Shown here piece by piece: positions 18,532 to 28,056 of a DNA stretch of 64,000 nucleotides (position 1 is the stretch's first letter; each line of letters opens with the position of its first letter). The stretch is from JAPPHA01 sp965242975. Lineage in GTDB: Bacteria > Pseudomonadota > Alphaproteobacteria > Rhodobacterales > Rhodobacteraceae. The DNA lies in assembly GCA_965242975.1 (NCBI GenBank), contig CBDETS010000007.1, positions 3,100,001 to 3,164,000 of the forward strand, read 5' to 3'. The position numbers and the translations under genes are program-made. The notes under the pieces are model-generated. The model saw nothing but the letters and a program-made list of their open reading frames with translations, was not told the DNA's origin and did no database searches.

Positions 18532-18849
18532 CCTCCCAAATGGCAGGATTTACAGGACCTTGACGCTCAAATTAGAAACCCGATCTGAATCGTTGCGGAT
18601 CGTTGCCGCGGACCTTGATCCGGTCGGTGGTGGTGGCGTGATGAGCAGTAATTTTCGCGGGTAGAGGCGTTGAACGGCAGTTCGGTGTTCGGTTCATTCT
18701 CCGATGGAGGAGAGTGGGAGGCGGCCTGCCTGATGAAGCCGCGGGAGCGTCGGATGCGGCCGCGAGCTTCGGACCTTTGCGACGGTTACCTGGAACGGCA
18801 CCGGACAAGGCCCGACGGCATGGGCGAGACCAACAGGAGAACGACAACT
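18532..18849 (+). promoter_or_regulatory. Conserved upstream region and leader of lipoprotein C
   Basis: The upstream motif CTCCCAAATGGCAGGATTTA begins at 18533. A slightly weakened hairpin (TTCTCC-GAT-GGAGGA) and the AGTGGGAGGCGGCCTGCCTG block follow. The ribosome site is AGGAGAACGACAACT before the ATG. Confidence 0.55.
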
Positions 18850-19734
18850 ATGGATCGATCGATTTTTCGCCGCCGTATTCCCGCATCGCACAAACTACGG
18901 ATGCTTGCGGCGGCATCATTCGCCGCGCTGGCCCTGTCCGCCTGCGGCGGCGGCGGCGGTGGAGGCGAAACGAGCACATTGGGCCAGAGCCCGAGCGCCC
19001 GGGGGGTGACGGCCGCCATAAGTTTTTCCACCGCACCTGTTGTTCGAGTCACAAAGGGCGGCGTTTTTTGGGTCCACCGGCCGGACACGGTGCAGGGTGA
19101 ACCGACCGGTTGGAAGGCGGTGACATATCTGGAAAAACCCAAGACTAGTGCGGAGAACGAACTCTTCCGAGCGGTCGCGTACAAGGCTGCGGAAAAAGAT
19201 GAGGACTACCTCGTCTACGGGTACTGGAACAGGCTTCCCCTTGCTGCCCTGAACGACTACGAGCCGTTCTACTACGGGAAGACGCCCTACACCGGCAATG
19301 TGGTGGAGCGGACAGGAGAAGTGACCTACTCGGGCGGTGCCACGGGCGTCTATCAGTTCAAGCCATCAACAGGCTCGACTACGGTCAACGGGCGTTTCTC
19401 AGCGAATGTCGTAATTACCGTGGCTTTCGGCATGAATACCGAAAAGGCTGGGCTGCGGTTCGCCATGAGTGGCATTGAGACGTTGACCTCCGCCGGAGCG
19501 ATGGGCCCCGGATTAGATGACGTTACATCCGGTACTCTGAGAGCCTCCGCTTCGGGCCGCAACTTCACCGGGGACGGGACCAATGCCGGCGCCACGTGGG
19601 GAGGACAGTTCTACGGACCGACCGGCGCAGATCCGACCGGCATCGCGGGGTGGTTCAAGACATTACGCGCTGGCATCACCGGCGATCCGTCGAACTTTGC
19701 GCTCCTGCACGGAACCTTCGGCACAAGGCGGTAG
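18850..19734 (+). CDS. TbpB-barrel-like lipoprotein, paralog C
   Basis: The 294-residue precursor begins MDRSIFRRRIPASHKLRMLA, with LSAC, seven glycines and ETSTLG. It has YGYWNRLPLAALNDYEPFYY, GKTPYTGNVVERTGEV, GGATGVYQF, GRFSANVVITVAFGMNTEKA and GGQFYGPTGADPTGIAGWF, and ends LLHGTFGTRR. The longer open frame upstream (60 codons) is the leader and is not used, as the conserved ATGGATCG start shows. It differs from B mainly in the first third of the mature part (VVRVTKGGVFWVHRPDTVQG), as expected if that loop is under diversifying change. Confidence 0.7.
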   Translation: MDRSIFRRRIPASHKLRMLAAASFAALALSACGGGGGGGETSTLGQSPSARGVTAAISFSTAPVVRVTKGGVFWVHRPDTVQGEPTGWKAVTYLEKPKTSAENELFRAVAYKAAEKDEDYLVYGYWNRLPLAALNDYEPFYYGKTPYTGNVVERTGEVTYSGGATGVYQFKPSTGSTTVNGRFSANVVITVAFGMNTEKAGLRFAMSGIETLTSAGAMGPGLDDVTSGTLRASASGRNFTGDGTNAGATWGGQFYGPTGADPTGIAGWFKTLRAGITGDPSNFALLHGTFGTRR

Positions 19735-19944
19735 TAGCGGCAGCTGCGGGACCGCCCGAGGTGCAGGTCCAGCCGGCGATGTGCGTATACTGCTGCCCGT
19801 GCCGGCACCGGAGCCCGCAATTCGGCATTGCCCTCATCCCGGACAGCAATCCCAACTCCGCCTCCGACGACGACACGACCCGCATCTCCGAATTCGGGTA
19901 GACGCTTCCCTTTCGCTTCGGCGTGGACGCCTAATGGCGTTGAC

Positions 19945-20212
19945 TTAAGGAATCGGTGCTTTTGACTCGTCAGGGCGTGGAATGTCCTGCACCGGAAGGC
20001 CGGTTTCATGTTGGCGTTGTTGCTGGCTCAGCTTGCGGTGGCGGCCTTTCCCTTTCGTGCCCACTTGTTTGTTCGCAGCCTCAACCACACCGGTCCCGAC
20101 GGGGAGATTGCGGTCCTTCAGGGCCCGATAGCGCATGCGCAGTCTGTTCTTGCGGAAGTATTCCAGTTCCCGTTCCACGTCTGCGCGGCCACGGTCGCAA
20201 CTGTCCCGCAGG
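19945..20212 (-). pseudogene. ISKra4-like transposase C-terminal remnant
   Basis: It reads RYLRDSCDRGRADVERELEY, FRKNRLRMRYRALKDRNLPV and GTGVVEAANKQ, the C-terminal core of ISKra4-type transposases (FRKNRxRMRY...LPxGxGxVEAA). The end ESKAPIP-stop is inside repeat R1 and recurs near 17402, and a look-alike lies near 31170. The 5' end meets the 32-bp palindrome. Confidence 0.6.
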
Positions 20213-20244
20213 TAGCGTTAACAGGAATATTCCTGTTAACGCTA
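20213..20244. repeat. Perfect 32-bp palindrome
   Basis: The right arm is ATTCCTGTTAACGCTA and the left arm is its exact reverse complement, 16 bp per arm with no spacer. It joins the transposase remnant on the left to a zinc-ribbon frame on the right. Its last three bases are that frame's stop codon. Confidence 0.9.
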
Positions 20245-20724
20245 TCCCCTGAACAGGTCGGGGCGCAGCGTGACGACGGCCTTCAGGAAGACCGAAACCG
20301 CCATGAATGTACCAGGAAGATCGCGGATCGCGTTCGCCAACTCGTCGCGGTCGGGAAACAGGCACCGGGCCGCCGCCCAACGGCTCGGGGCGGCGGCAAG
20401 AGCAATCATGGCGTCCTCGATCTCCTGCAGCGAACCGCGCCGGCGCGCCGCAGCGAAATCCGGAAGACGGCTGATCGTGGTCTGACAGGCACGGCAGTCG
20501 AAGCGGGCAACGCGCATCGGGATCGGCGTCTTCCGCCCGTAGGTCCCGTGACGCATCAGCCCGCAATCGCACGCGTCCCGGCCTTTCAGGCAGGGAGGAA
20601 AGCTTGCGTTCCTCCACTCCTCCCGGCTAACGTATTGCTCGGCGGTCAGTTCTGTTTCGAATCTTAGCTGTACGGGCCGCCCATGGCCCGGCGAGGGGCA
20701 ATCGCGCGGGCCACCCTCTTCTGT
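20242..20724 (-). pseudogene. Zinc-ribbon IS-associated protein, start missing
   Basis: The open frame reads DCPSPGHGRPVQLRFETELT, CLKGRDACDCGLMRHGTYGR and ARFDCRACQTTISRLPDFAA, then a helical part ending RPDLFRG-stop. Two Cys pairs (CDC and CRAC) form a zinc-ribbon like those in transposase-associated proteins. No ATG or good start lies upstream before the in-frame stop at 20725, except an internal Met (20556) that would remove the first cysteines. I therefore treat it as a broken remnant. A similar zinc-ribbon logic is seen in the gene at 36645. Confidence 0.5.
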
Positions 20725-21322
20725 TCAAGCAATCAGCGGCGTGCAGTCAGCCAGTCGAACCGCCGGGAAATCGCACGCATCCGGACCGCACCGGTCCACG
20801 TCAAAAGGCTGCTTGTTATGGTTTCAAACTGACAGGGTGGCTACTTGAGAAACTCTGCTTGGGAAAGAAAATCCGTCCCGGATTGTCCCTGAACCACTGA
20901 AAAAAAACGTCGGCAGGGAACGTGGGACAAACCCGCCGTTTCAAGCCCGAATATTCCGGGACCCAACACCTGGCATTCGCCTCCTTGCCGGGGGCGAACG
21001 TGGTGGCGGCGGGTCAGCCGTGGGACTGCCGGAGGTCAGGGCGCAAGATGGCGCAAACGCCTGAACAGAACCCATCTGACGGGAAGCCGGCAGTTCACAA
21101 TGGGGCGATCAGCTACATATTATCAATAAATACTTGACATTCTTTCAGTTAACCTGATGCTCGGTCCCGCTATCGATCCAGGGAACCCGCTATGCCGGGT
21201 TGCTCGCTGAATACAACAGCCACACGGCGAACAAGCGGGAACTCCATTTCCTTGGACGATAGCAACGGCCCGGCACCAGTCTTGTCGGGGTTGTCGACGT
21301 GGATTGGAATCGGGGTATCAAG
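20725..21322. other. Intergenic stretch
   Basis: No gene was recognised. A TTGACA (about 21135) lies in an AT-rich part about 190 bp upstream of the next gene and could be its -35 box, but no convincing -10 follows. Confidence 0.35.
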
Positions 21323-21721
21323 ATGCGCCTCTGTCTCGCGGTCAAATTGTCTTTGTGTCTTGTCTTCATTCTTCCGTTTTCAAAGGCATTCGGCGAGTCC
21401 TGGGAACTGACCTGCAGAATGACCGATTACAGTCAATCCGGTTACACCTCGGCCAAATCCCGCAAAGTCGCAAAAAGCTGGATTCCGGAAGAATCCGTGC
21501 ACGTTATCGAATTTCCGGGAACCCGGTTGATCACCTGGGGAAATGTGTTCGGCACGGCTGAATACGGCGACACGCTGAAGCTGAAGTACAGATTCGAAAA
21601 TAACCTGAACACCGTCACGTACACATTTTTTCCGAACACGAACGTCGTCATAGCTCGGGCGGAATTCAGCGGTTTCAATCCCATCAAGGCTGTCAGGGGA
21701 AAATGCAGGTTGGTCAGGTAA
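21323..21721 (+). CDS. Small secreted protein, 132 aa
   Basis: It begins MRLCLAVKLSLCLVFILPFS, a clear signal peptide cut near KAFGES. The mature part is about 110 residues, beta-rich, with two Cys (LTCRMTDYSQ and the final GKCRLVR) that could form a disulfide. No family is recognised. It is less GC-rich than its neighbours. The longer frame with MDWNRGIK upstream is unlikely, because the signal peptide starts at the second Met. Confidence 0.6.
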   Translation: MRLCLAVKLSLCLVFILPFSKAFGESWELTCRMTDYSQSGYTSAKSRKVAKSWIPEESVHVIEFPGTRLITWGNVFGTAEYGDTLKLKYRFENNLNTVTYTFFPNTNVVIARAEFSGFNPIKAVRGKCRLVR

Positions 21722-21861
21722 GGACGGAACAGGGACTACCGGTGAGCGACGGCTTTCACGGCGGAATGAAGGAAAGCTCGCGAGGGTTTTCGGAGGTGGC
21801 GGCGATCACGTCCTCCAGGCAAGAGTTTGGAAGCGTCGTGAACGAGGAAACGAAAAAGCGC

Positions 21862-22716
21862 GTGATACGCCGCCGGGACGACGCGGCGGAAACCTGCCCG
21901 GGAGAGGCGTTGGATTCCTTCTCTGCGCGGCTTCCGCCCGTTCCTGGTCGAGAGTTTTGCCGATGAGGGCCGTGCTGGCACCTGCCTGAGGGCGGCCAAT
22001 TTCCTCTGCGTGGGCCGGACGGCGGGCCGCGGCCGGCAGGACCGCGAGAGGCGCCGCGCCAAGACGGTGAAGACGGTGTTCATGTTCCCGCTCGACCGGC
22101 GCTGGCGGCAGGAACTCGGGGTCCCGCATGTGGAGCTCAGGCCGGTTCTCGAACCGGGGGAAGGCCTGTCGGCGTCGGACTGGACGGAGAATGAATTCGG
22201 AGGGGCTCCCTTGGGTGATCGGCGACTGTCTGCGCGGCTTGTGAAGAGTGCCGGCCTGCTGGCCGCGTATCCGGGCCACAAGATCAATGCCAGTCCGCAC
22301 AGCGACAGCACGGCGATCAATGCCTTCTACCGGCTGGTCGAGAAGCCGGCGGAATCGGCGGTCACGGTAGAGAACATCCTGGCGCCGCACCGTGAGCGCA
22401 CCGTCTGCCGCATCCGCGGCCAGCGCACGGTGCTGGCCCTCCAGGACGGCACCGACCTGAACTTCGCCACCCGGCCGGGCTGTGACGGTCTCGAGGTGAT
22501 CGGGCGGAACCAGACCAGCGCGAAGACCCTGGGCCTGCACCTGCACGCGACACTGGCGGTAAGTGACACCGGCCTTCCTCTCGGCGTGCTGCGCCTGGGG
22601 TTCGATGCGGCGGTGAAGCGCACGCCGGAGGCCGAGAAGCGGAAGAAGAGCGAGCGCTGGCTTGACGCCTTCGCCGACATCGGCGCCGCGGTGCGGGAGG
22701 TCGGGTGCAAGACGCG
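21862..22716 (+). pseudogene. IS4-type transposase with DUF4338/DruA-like N-terminus, both ends lost
   Basis: The first part, RGFRPFLVESFADEGRAGTC then LRAANFLCVGRTAGRGRQDR, matches the end of a DUF4338 (DruA-like) domain. The second, NEFGGAPLGDRRLSARLVKS, AINAFYRLVEKP, VLALQDGTDLNFATRPGCDG and GLHLHATLAVSDTGLPLGVL, is an IS4/Tn5-like core with the first catalytic Asp. The frame leaves the family after DIGAAVREVGCKTRV, so the remaining catalytic residues are gone. The break lies about 80 bp before the kinase-locus gene, implying that the IS marks the left edge of that cargo. Confidence 0.65.
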
Positions 22717-22794
22717 AGTGCCTCGGGGTTTCGTATTTCGTTCGTTCCAAACGGTTGGGTCGGACCGACGACACTTTCGATCAGGGGGAAGACA

Positions 22795-23517
22795 ATGGAT
22801 TTCGGCGATTTTCTGACCTCGCTTCTGAGCAGGATCGGAAGAGGCGAAGCGCGCGTGCAGTTCGGAATTGCGCCTGTGAACCTCGGAGGCGTCCACCTCT
22901 ATCGGTTCGACAACCTGACCGTCGTCATGCCCCCGCCCCGTGCTGGGCGCGAAGAATCACCGGGCGCCGCCACGGTCGTTGCCGAGCCCGCCGCGCAGCC
23001 GGCGGCTGGAGCGGTGGTCGAGTCGCGGCGTGGTTCGTCGACACCCCCGCGTACAGGCGCAGCCGCCCCGTATCGCCTGGAACCTCTTCTCGTGTTCAAT
23101 GTTCCGCAGTCGGACGACGGTCTGAGCGAATTCGAGATTGCGCCGCGGACAAGGACCGCGGTCGTTCGCGCGCCTGAAGCCGACGTGACTCTTTCGCAGT
23201 TCGACGCCGCCCAGAACTCCCGGCATGTCCGTATCGAGGACGGTATGCCTGTGCGCATCCGGCGCGACACCGCACGCGAGTGGGTCGAATTCAACAGTCG
23301 GCGCCAGGCCAGACTCGGCACGAACGAACTCTGGTCGCGTCGGAAGTTTCCCGCCGGGAAACCGGTGAGGCTCGCCGCCACAGGCCCGGGCCAGGGCTTG
23401 GGCTCCATCGCCGTCTCGGTCGACAGGAACGTCTGGGCGACATCATGGCTGCTGACACGCAAGGATCCACAGAGATGGGTTCGGGATTCGTCTTTCCTGA
23501 TCCTGGTCGGCCTTTAG
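22795..23517 (+). CDS. Hypothetical protein upstream of kinase, 240 aa
   Basis: It starts MDFGDFLTSLLSRIGRGEAR after GGGGGAAGA. An N-terminal segment (FGIAPVNLGGVHLYRFDNLT) is followed by an Ala/Pro-rich linker (about residues 45-80) and a beta-rich C-terminal domain (LVFNVPQSDDGLSEFEIAPR, HVRIEDGMPVRIRRDTAREW). No catalytic motif is recognisable. The C-terminal part might be a small beta-sandwich adaptor. The stop lies 16 nt before the kinase ATG, with the kinase ribosome site in between, so the two are co-transcribed. A role as a sensor or adaptor of the kinase is inference from position only. Confidence 0.6.
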   Translation: MDFGDFLTSLLSRIGRGEARVQFGIAPVNLGGVHLYRFDNLTVVMPPPRAGREESPGAATVVAEPAAQPAAGAVVESRRGSSTPPRTGAAAPYRLEPLLVFNVPQSDDGLSEFEIAPRTRTAVVRAPEADVTLSQFDAAQNSRHVRIEDGMPVRIRRDTAREWVEFNSRRQARLGTNELWSRRKFPAGKPVRLAATGPGQGLGSIAVSVDRNVWATSWLLTRKDPQRWVRDSSFLILVGL

Positions 23518-23533
23518 AAGAGGACGAACCACA

Positions 23534-26238
23534 ATGCCGCAAGACGAAAAGTCATACCTGTTCTCGGTCCAGGCCATCGATCGGGACGACGCCCAGCAGC
23601 TGAATTACGAGTTCGTCGTGAACAAGGACGGGCACCCCACGAAGCTGGGAGACGGCACCTTCGGGGCCGTTTTCAAGGTGATCTCCCCGGGATTGGAGAG
23701 GGCTGCGGTGAAGCTTTTCTATCCCGCCGAAGACGAGAGCGTGACGGATGCACGCAACCGCCACGAAATGCGCGCCGGCAGCGAGGTTCGAAAAAACTGA
23801 GGTCCGTCAATCGGGAGTCCCTTTTGGCGAACCTCGTTCTTTCCGAAGGCTGGACGACCGAGTTCGACAAGAGCGCTGCCCACAATTCGCTCAAGGATGC
23901 TTTCGCCCGGTTCGGGCTTTCGATCTCGCCCCTTGCACTGGTCATGCCCTATTTCGAATGTACTCTGAAGGACCTGCTGGAGTGCGGCGGGCCCGAGGGC
24001 CGACTGGTACGCGGCGCCCCGGCAGAGAATCCGGGCGCTCCGGGATACGAAATACTCGGGAAAATGGCGCTGCCGGAGCGCGAGCGCCAGATCACCGCCA
24101 TCATGCACCAGATCGTCACCGGGCTCCGGGCGCTGCATGCGGCGAAACTCTTCCATCGCGACATCAAGCCGGCCAACGTGATGATGCACGCGACCGGCGG
24201 CAACGTCCAGGTGGCGCTCGCGGACTTCGGTTTCCTCGAAGATTTGCCCGAGCAGACGGGATCCGGATACGGCGGTACCCTGCCGCTCGGGACCAGGCAC
24301 TACAGGTCGCCCGAACAGAAGGACTATTTCGACCTCTGCGATGTCAGCGTTACGCCCAGAGACGACGGGGGCACGAAGTGGCTCATTCTTGAAACGACCG
24401 ACAAGAAATTCACCGACACCCTGATCGAACGGGGCGACATCGCGGAGTTCTCCAAAGACAAGCACGGCGAGACAGATCGTTCAACCGGGTACATGGTCGA
24501 GGATGTCGTCCCCGGCGACGAGAAATCCACGATCATACTCGATAATCCCTACAAGACGAGCTTCACGGACGAGAAGACACAGGTGCTGTTCTACAAGAAA
24601 CCGTCCGCGCGAACGGATCTCTTCGGTGTCGGGGCGTTGATGTTCGACATGTTAACTCTCGGGAAATCGCCCGAGTGTTTCTACGACTACCTGCGCCCCC
24701 TCGACCGCCACAACCCCGAAGGTAGCGAAGCGTCCGCCGTAAACGCGCTCGTCGAGAAATACCGCGCCGCTGTCAACGGCAACACGACCTCGGCGGAGCT
24801 TGCGTCCATTCTGGATCAGGTTCGGACCAACGCCTTGGGGCACTACCCGTCGTCGGAATTCATGGCGATCGTTTTCCGGTGCATGATGTCACGCAGCAGG
24901 GGTTCGTATTTCGAATCCGGGCAGAACCCGCCGAAGCACCCGGAGTCGGCCACGGCGGACCCCGACGAGCCCGATTCTGGGTCCGAGGAGGAGCCGTCAG
25001 AGCACAACGTCTTCGACCGCATTCTGGAGGACCTGAAAGGACTGCCCTCGTTGAGAGGCCATGCGGAGTCTTTGTCCTCTCCCGTTGGCCTCCCACCTTT
25101 TCCGACTGAGAGCCCGCTCTGGAGCGGCGAAGCCGTCGACGACGGCAGAAGCGACTCCGGTGCTTCCTTCGTCGAGGGGATGAGACGAGCCTACGGATGG
25201 GGATCCGGCAAGGAACGGTTCGCATGGGCCGCACGACGCCTCGACAGGATATCGAATGCCATCGCGAACATTTGCCAGCAGAACGACTTCTACGTCGATA
25301 TCGGTCCCAACAACCTTCAGGTGAACAACAACGATACCGAGATCCGCCCCCTCATCGCAACATACCGGACCGAAGACCAGTATCTCGGTGCGGTGTTGAC
25401 CGGCTCGGCATGGAGCCTCGAGGCGGGCGGCGCGACGAACAACCTGACCCCGCTCTTCACGAGGTTCAACATCCGCGCCGTTCGACTTGACCTGGAAAAG
25501 CGCCCCGGAGACAGCGGTAACATCCACGCAAAGGTGAGCTATACGGAATCCCTTCCTGTCTGGAGAGGTTGTGCGGAAGGCGATTTTCTCAGGGTCGCCG
25601 ATTCGTCGGGGCGTCCCGGCCTGCTCGAGATCACGCGCGTGAACCGGTCCGGCGGATTGCTCAACATCTCCGCGGAACCGAGGAAAACCGGCGATGGATT
25701 TTCGCTGGGAACGAACGGCACCAGGTACGACGGTCTTGCGATCAGACGCCTCGACCCCCGCAGGTGCTACCTGTCGATGCTCGCGACCTACCTCCACCAT
25801 CTGTTTTTCGTCGACGACCGCTCAGATACGGGGGTCATACCGGACGAGACTTGGAACTACTTAAAGAAAATCACCGGGGAGTCGGCCCAGGACGCGGGTC
25901 GGGGCAAGATGTTCGGCACCGTATCCTTACCGGACTTTCTGTCCGGAATGAATAGACCCATGGGCATCGATCGCGTGCGCCTCAGCATCGCCAATCTCTA
26001 TGTGAAGCTGATCCGGCTTTCCGAGCGCCCCGGAAGCGACGGCGAAGCGACTATGATCGGAGACATGCAGAGCGACGTGGATCAGCTCCTGGACGAAATC
26101 GCCGGCGTGGCGGGCCACAGGGACAGGCGCGGTCTCATGAACGCGCCGGAAAAGGCGCCGGAAGAGACGGGTCAGACGGACTCTGGACAGGAGGAAGTAA
26201 AGCAATTCTCCTGGTTTCTTCGCGCGGCCGTGAGATAG
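23534..26238 (+). CDS. Large Ser/Thr protein kinase requiring a -1 frameshift
   Basis: Frame 1 (88 codons from 23534) encodes the glycine loop LGDGTFGAVFKV and the lysine strand AAVKLFY, then stops at TGA 23798. The -1 frame continues without stops to 26238 and supplies FHRDIKPANVMM, LADFGF, GTRHYRSPEQ and RTDLFGVGALMFDMLT. The product, about 901 residues, has all Hanks kinase elements only if the frames are joined. The switch point is an A_AAA_AAC heptamer in the correct phase. An insertion of about 90 residues lies between the SPEQ and RTDLF segments (about 262-355). A 530-residue C-terminal region has an acidic linker and no recognised domain. Without a shift, only a dead 88-residue peptide forms. 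A lost A in the A-run would give the same picture. Confidence 0.75.
23791..23797 (+). other. Slippery heptamer A_AAA_AAC
   Basis: In the zero frame the codons are CGA AAA AAC TGA. A simultaneous slip by one base gives AAA AAA CTG and enters the 813-codon downstream frame. A GAGG sequence lies four bases upstream, and a possible short stem (GAGGT with ACCTC) lies downstream. Both elements can stimulate shifting, but these are weak matches. Confidence 0.55.
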
Positions 26239-26861
26239 AGAGCCTCTCCACCCTACAGGCTGTTGAAAATCTCATGACGCATTTCTTGCTACGTGGATCT
26301 GGTGGCGCGGGTGCGTCGGGGCCACCCGTTGCGAGTGATCCGGGGTCTGATGCCGCGCGACGATCATGATGAGAGTCACGGGTTTGGGGGCGGGGGCCGT
26401 CAACGAAGGAAGGGCATATCCTGGCAGGAGCTGACAGAGCCTCAGGAAATTTTTTCCACCCGGGTTTCCTTTGGTTTCTGCGGTTGGCCCGGCAAGATCT
26501 GGTGACAGTTCTCGAGCAGATGAGAGCAAAATCAGGACGAGGACAGTGCGCTCGATGCGGGGCGTTGCCAATGATAGGTTCAGGCGGAACCTGTTGCTGG
26601 TCACACCATCATGCGAGATGTTCCCGATAAGCGGAAAGGTGAAGAAGGCCGGCGGGGACGACGGCTTCCTTCTGAAAATTGCCAGCCACTCGGCAAGCTT
26701 CGCAAAAGGTGCCGAGTGTGAAAGAACCAAGCCCGAAAACCCTGTTTGTTTGCTGGTGCGATCAGGGCGAACAGGAAATACGATGGCGGCACCTGTCTGA
26801 CGGTTATGACGCACCATCGGAAGTATCAGGCGTCCGCGTGAGACTTCAGGAGATTTGGAGC
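26239..26861. other. Intergenic stretch within the kinase locus
   Basis: No gene was recognised. The base composition becomes less GC-rich towards its 3' end. A direct transcriptional link between the kinase and the next gene is therefore not certain. Confidence 0.35.
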
Positions 26862-28033
26862 ATGAAATGGTTTAACTGGCGAAGAAGGCAGAAGAAGCCC
26901 GTCGGACAGGTTGCGACGATTGACAACCGACAACTTGCGATTGTCGATCTGGGCACTGCGATTAGTCGCGACGTGAGAGCACTGATTGACAGGAACACCC
27001 TGACTCATGGAGAACCGTTCCGTTCCGGTCCGGCGGTGTTTTGGGTACCTTATGCCAGCCAATTCTGGGTGCTGGATCCGCCGCTGCTTCCTCGTTGTTC
27101 GCCGGCAACGTCTTCCTGGCGACAGCGAATCCCGCGACATTGATGGCCGTAAAGGGCGGCGTCGGATCGGCAGTGATGGGGACTACCGGAATTGTGGCAC
27201 AAGCACCTTTCATAGCCGCCAGCACTGCAATCGTGCCTGTCGTGCTGCCGGTCATGTTTTTCATGACCGTGCATTCGATGATGACGTCTGTTCGTTTCGA
27301 CCGCCTGGAGGCTTCTTTGAATAGGCTTGCGCAGATGGTCGAGGAGGTTCTCAAGCGGGATGTTGCCGAAGATTACGGTGAGGTTTTAAGTGCGCTCTCA
27401 CGCTTGCAGGACATTTCTTCCGAATTCGAAGGGAGCAGGAGATTCACGGATGAAATGAAAATCCGTCTCGCGTTGGTCGAAAGAGACCTGAATGCTGTGC
27501 ACTACAAGTATGATCTCTTGACTGGCAGGACTTTGAGCACAGAGACGGGTGCCAAGTTGGTGCCCACGGACCAGCATCTGTACGCGATGTCAGGAGTCGC
27601 CAGCGTTTATGTTGATCGCCAACGACTCAGGCTTGCGCTTCAGGACAACCCTGACGACGTTGCTCGGAGGGTGATGGAGTTGCATCAGAAGGTCCAGAGA
27701 ACGCGGAAGGGATTCGCCAATTTGCTCGACGACAACCCGCTTGTTCAGTACCAGAATGAACTGAATCAATCGCTCGAGGACATGGTTTGGTGGGAGAGAA
27801 TGTATTCTCGGCGCGACGAAAAGTATGAACTGAAAAGCGCACGCGCACTGGCGTCTGAATTGTACTCCAGTGACCTCATTCCGGTGCTGGATTCGATACA
27901 AAGCTGGTCAGACTCGATTGGCGATTTGGACGATGCAGGCCTTGCGCAGTCGATAGTTTACTACCGAGACGATGATGGCGCGGGAACGTTGAAGGCGTAC
28001 TACACAGGCGATCTCCGATTGGAGCCTGCATAG
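26862..28033 (+). pseudogene. Membrane-inserting coiled-coil protein, frame broken
   Basis: The N-terminal frame begins MKWFNWRRRQKKPVGQVATI and runs to about 27060. The main frame carries a long Gly/Ala-rich hydrophobic segment (GAGSAAASSLFAGNVFLATA, PFIAASTAIVPVVLPVMFFM). Helical, coiled-coil-like parts follow (FDRLEASLNRLAQMVEEVLK, DDVARRVMELHQKVQRTRKG). Nothing matches a known family by eye. The hydrophobic block plus coiled coil suits a membrane-active effector. The two frames overlap between 26990 and 27143, with a -1 change needed near the VPYASQF/LGAGSAA boundary and no canonical slippery site. The second frame alone could start at TTG 27041. It is less GC-rich than the rest of the window. 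Confidence 0.5.
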
Positions 28034-28056
28034 CTGGCACAGAATCCGGAAGTCAG

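Larger units (their letters stand above)
18415..20045 (+). repeat. 1.6-kb direct repeat R1, copy 2
   Basis: It carries element E, the leader, lipoprotein C and the same 300-bp downstream segment as copy 1. Its left edge truncates a tyrosine recombinase. Its right edge continues into transposase and zinc-ribbon remnants that copy 1 lacks, so copy 2 may be the original. Confidence 0.85.

Noticed and set aside
15853..20045. CRISPR-like array
   Set aside because: The repeats are large gene-sized duplications, not short repeats with regular spacers, and no cas genes are present.
26990..27143. Second programmed frameshift in the 27-kb gene
   Set aside because: No canonical X_XXY_YYZ heptamer was found in the overlap of the two frames, so mutation, error or a downstream start is more likely.
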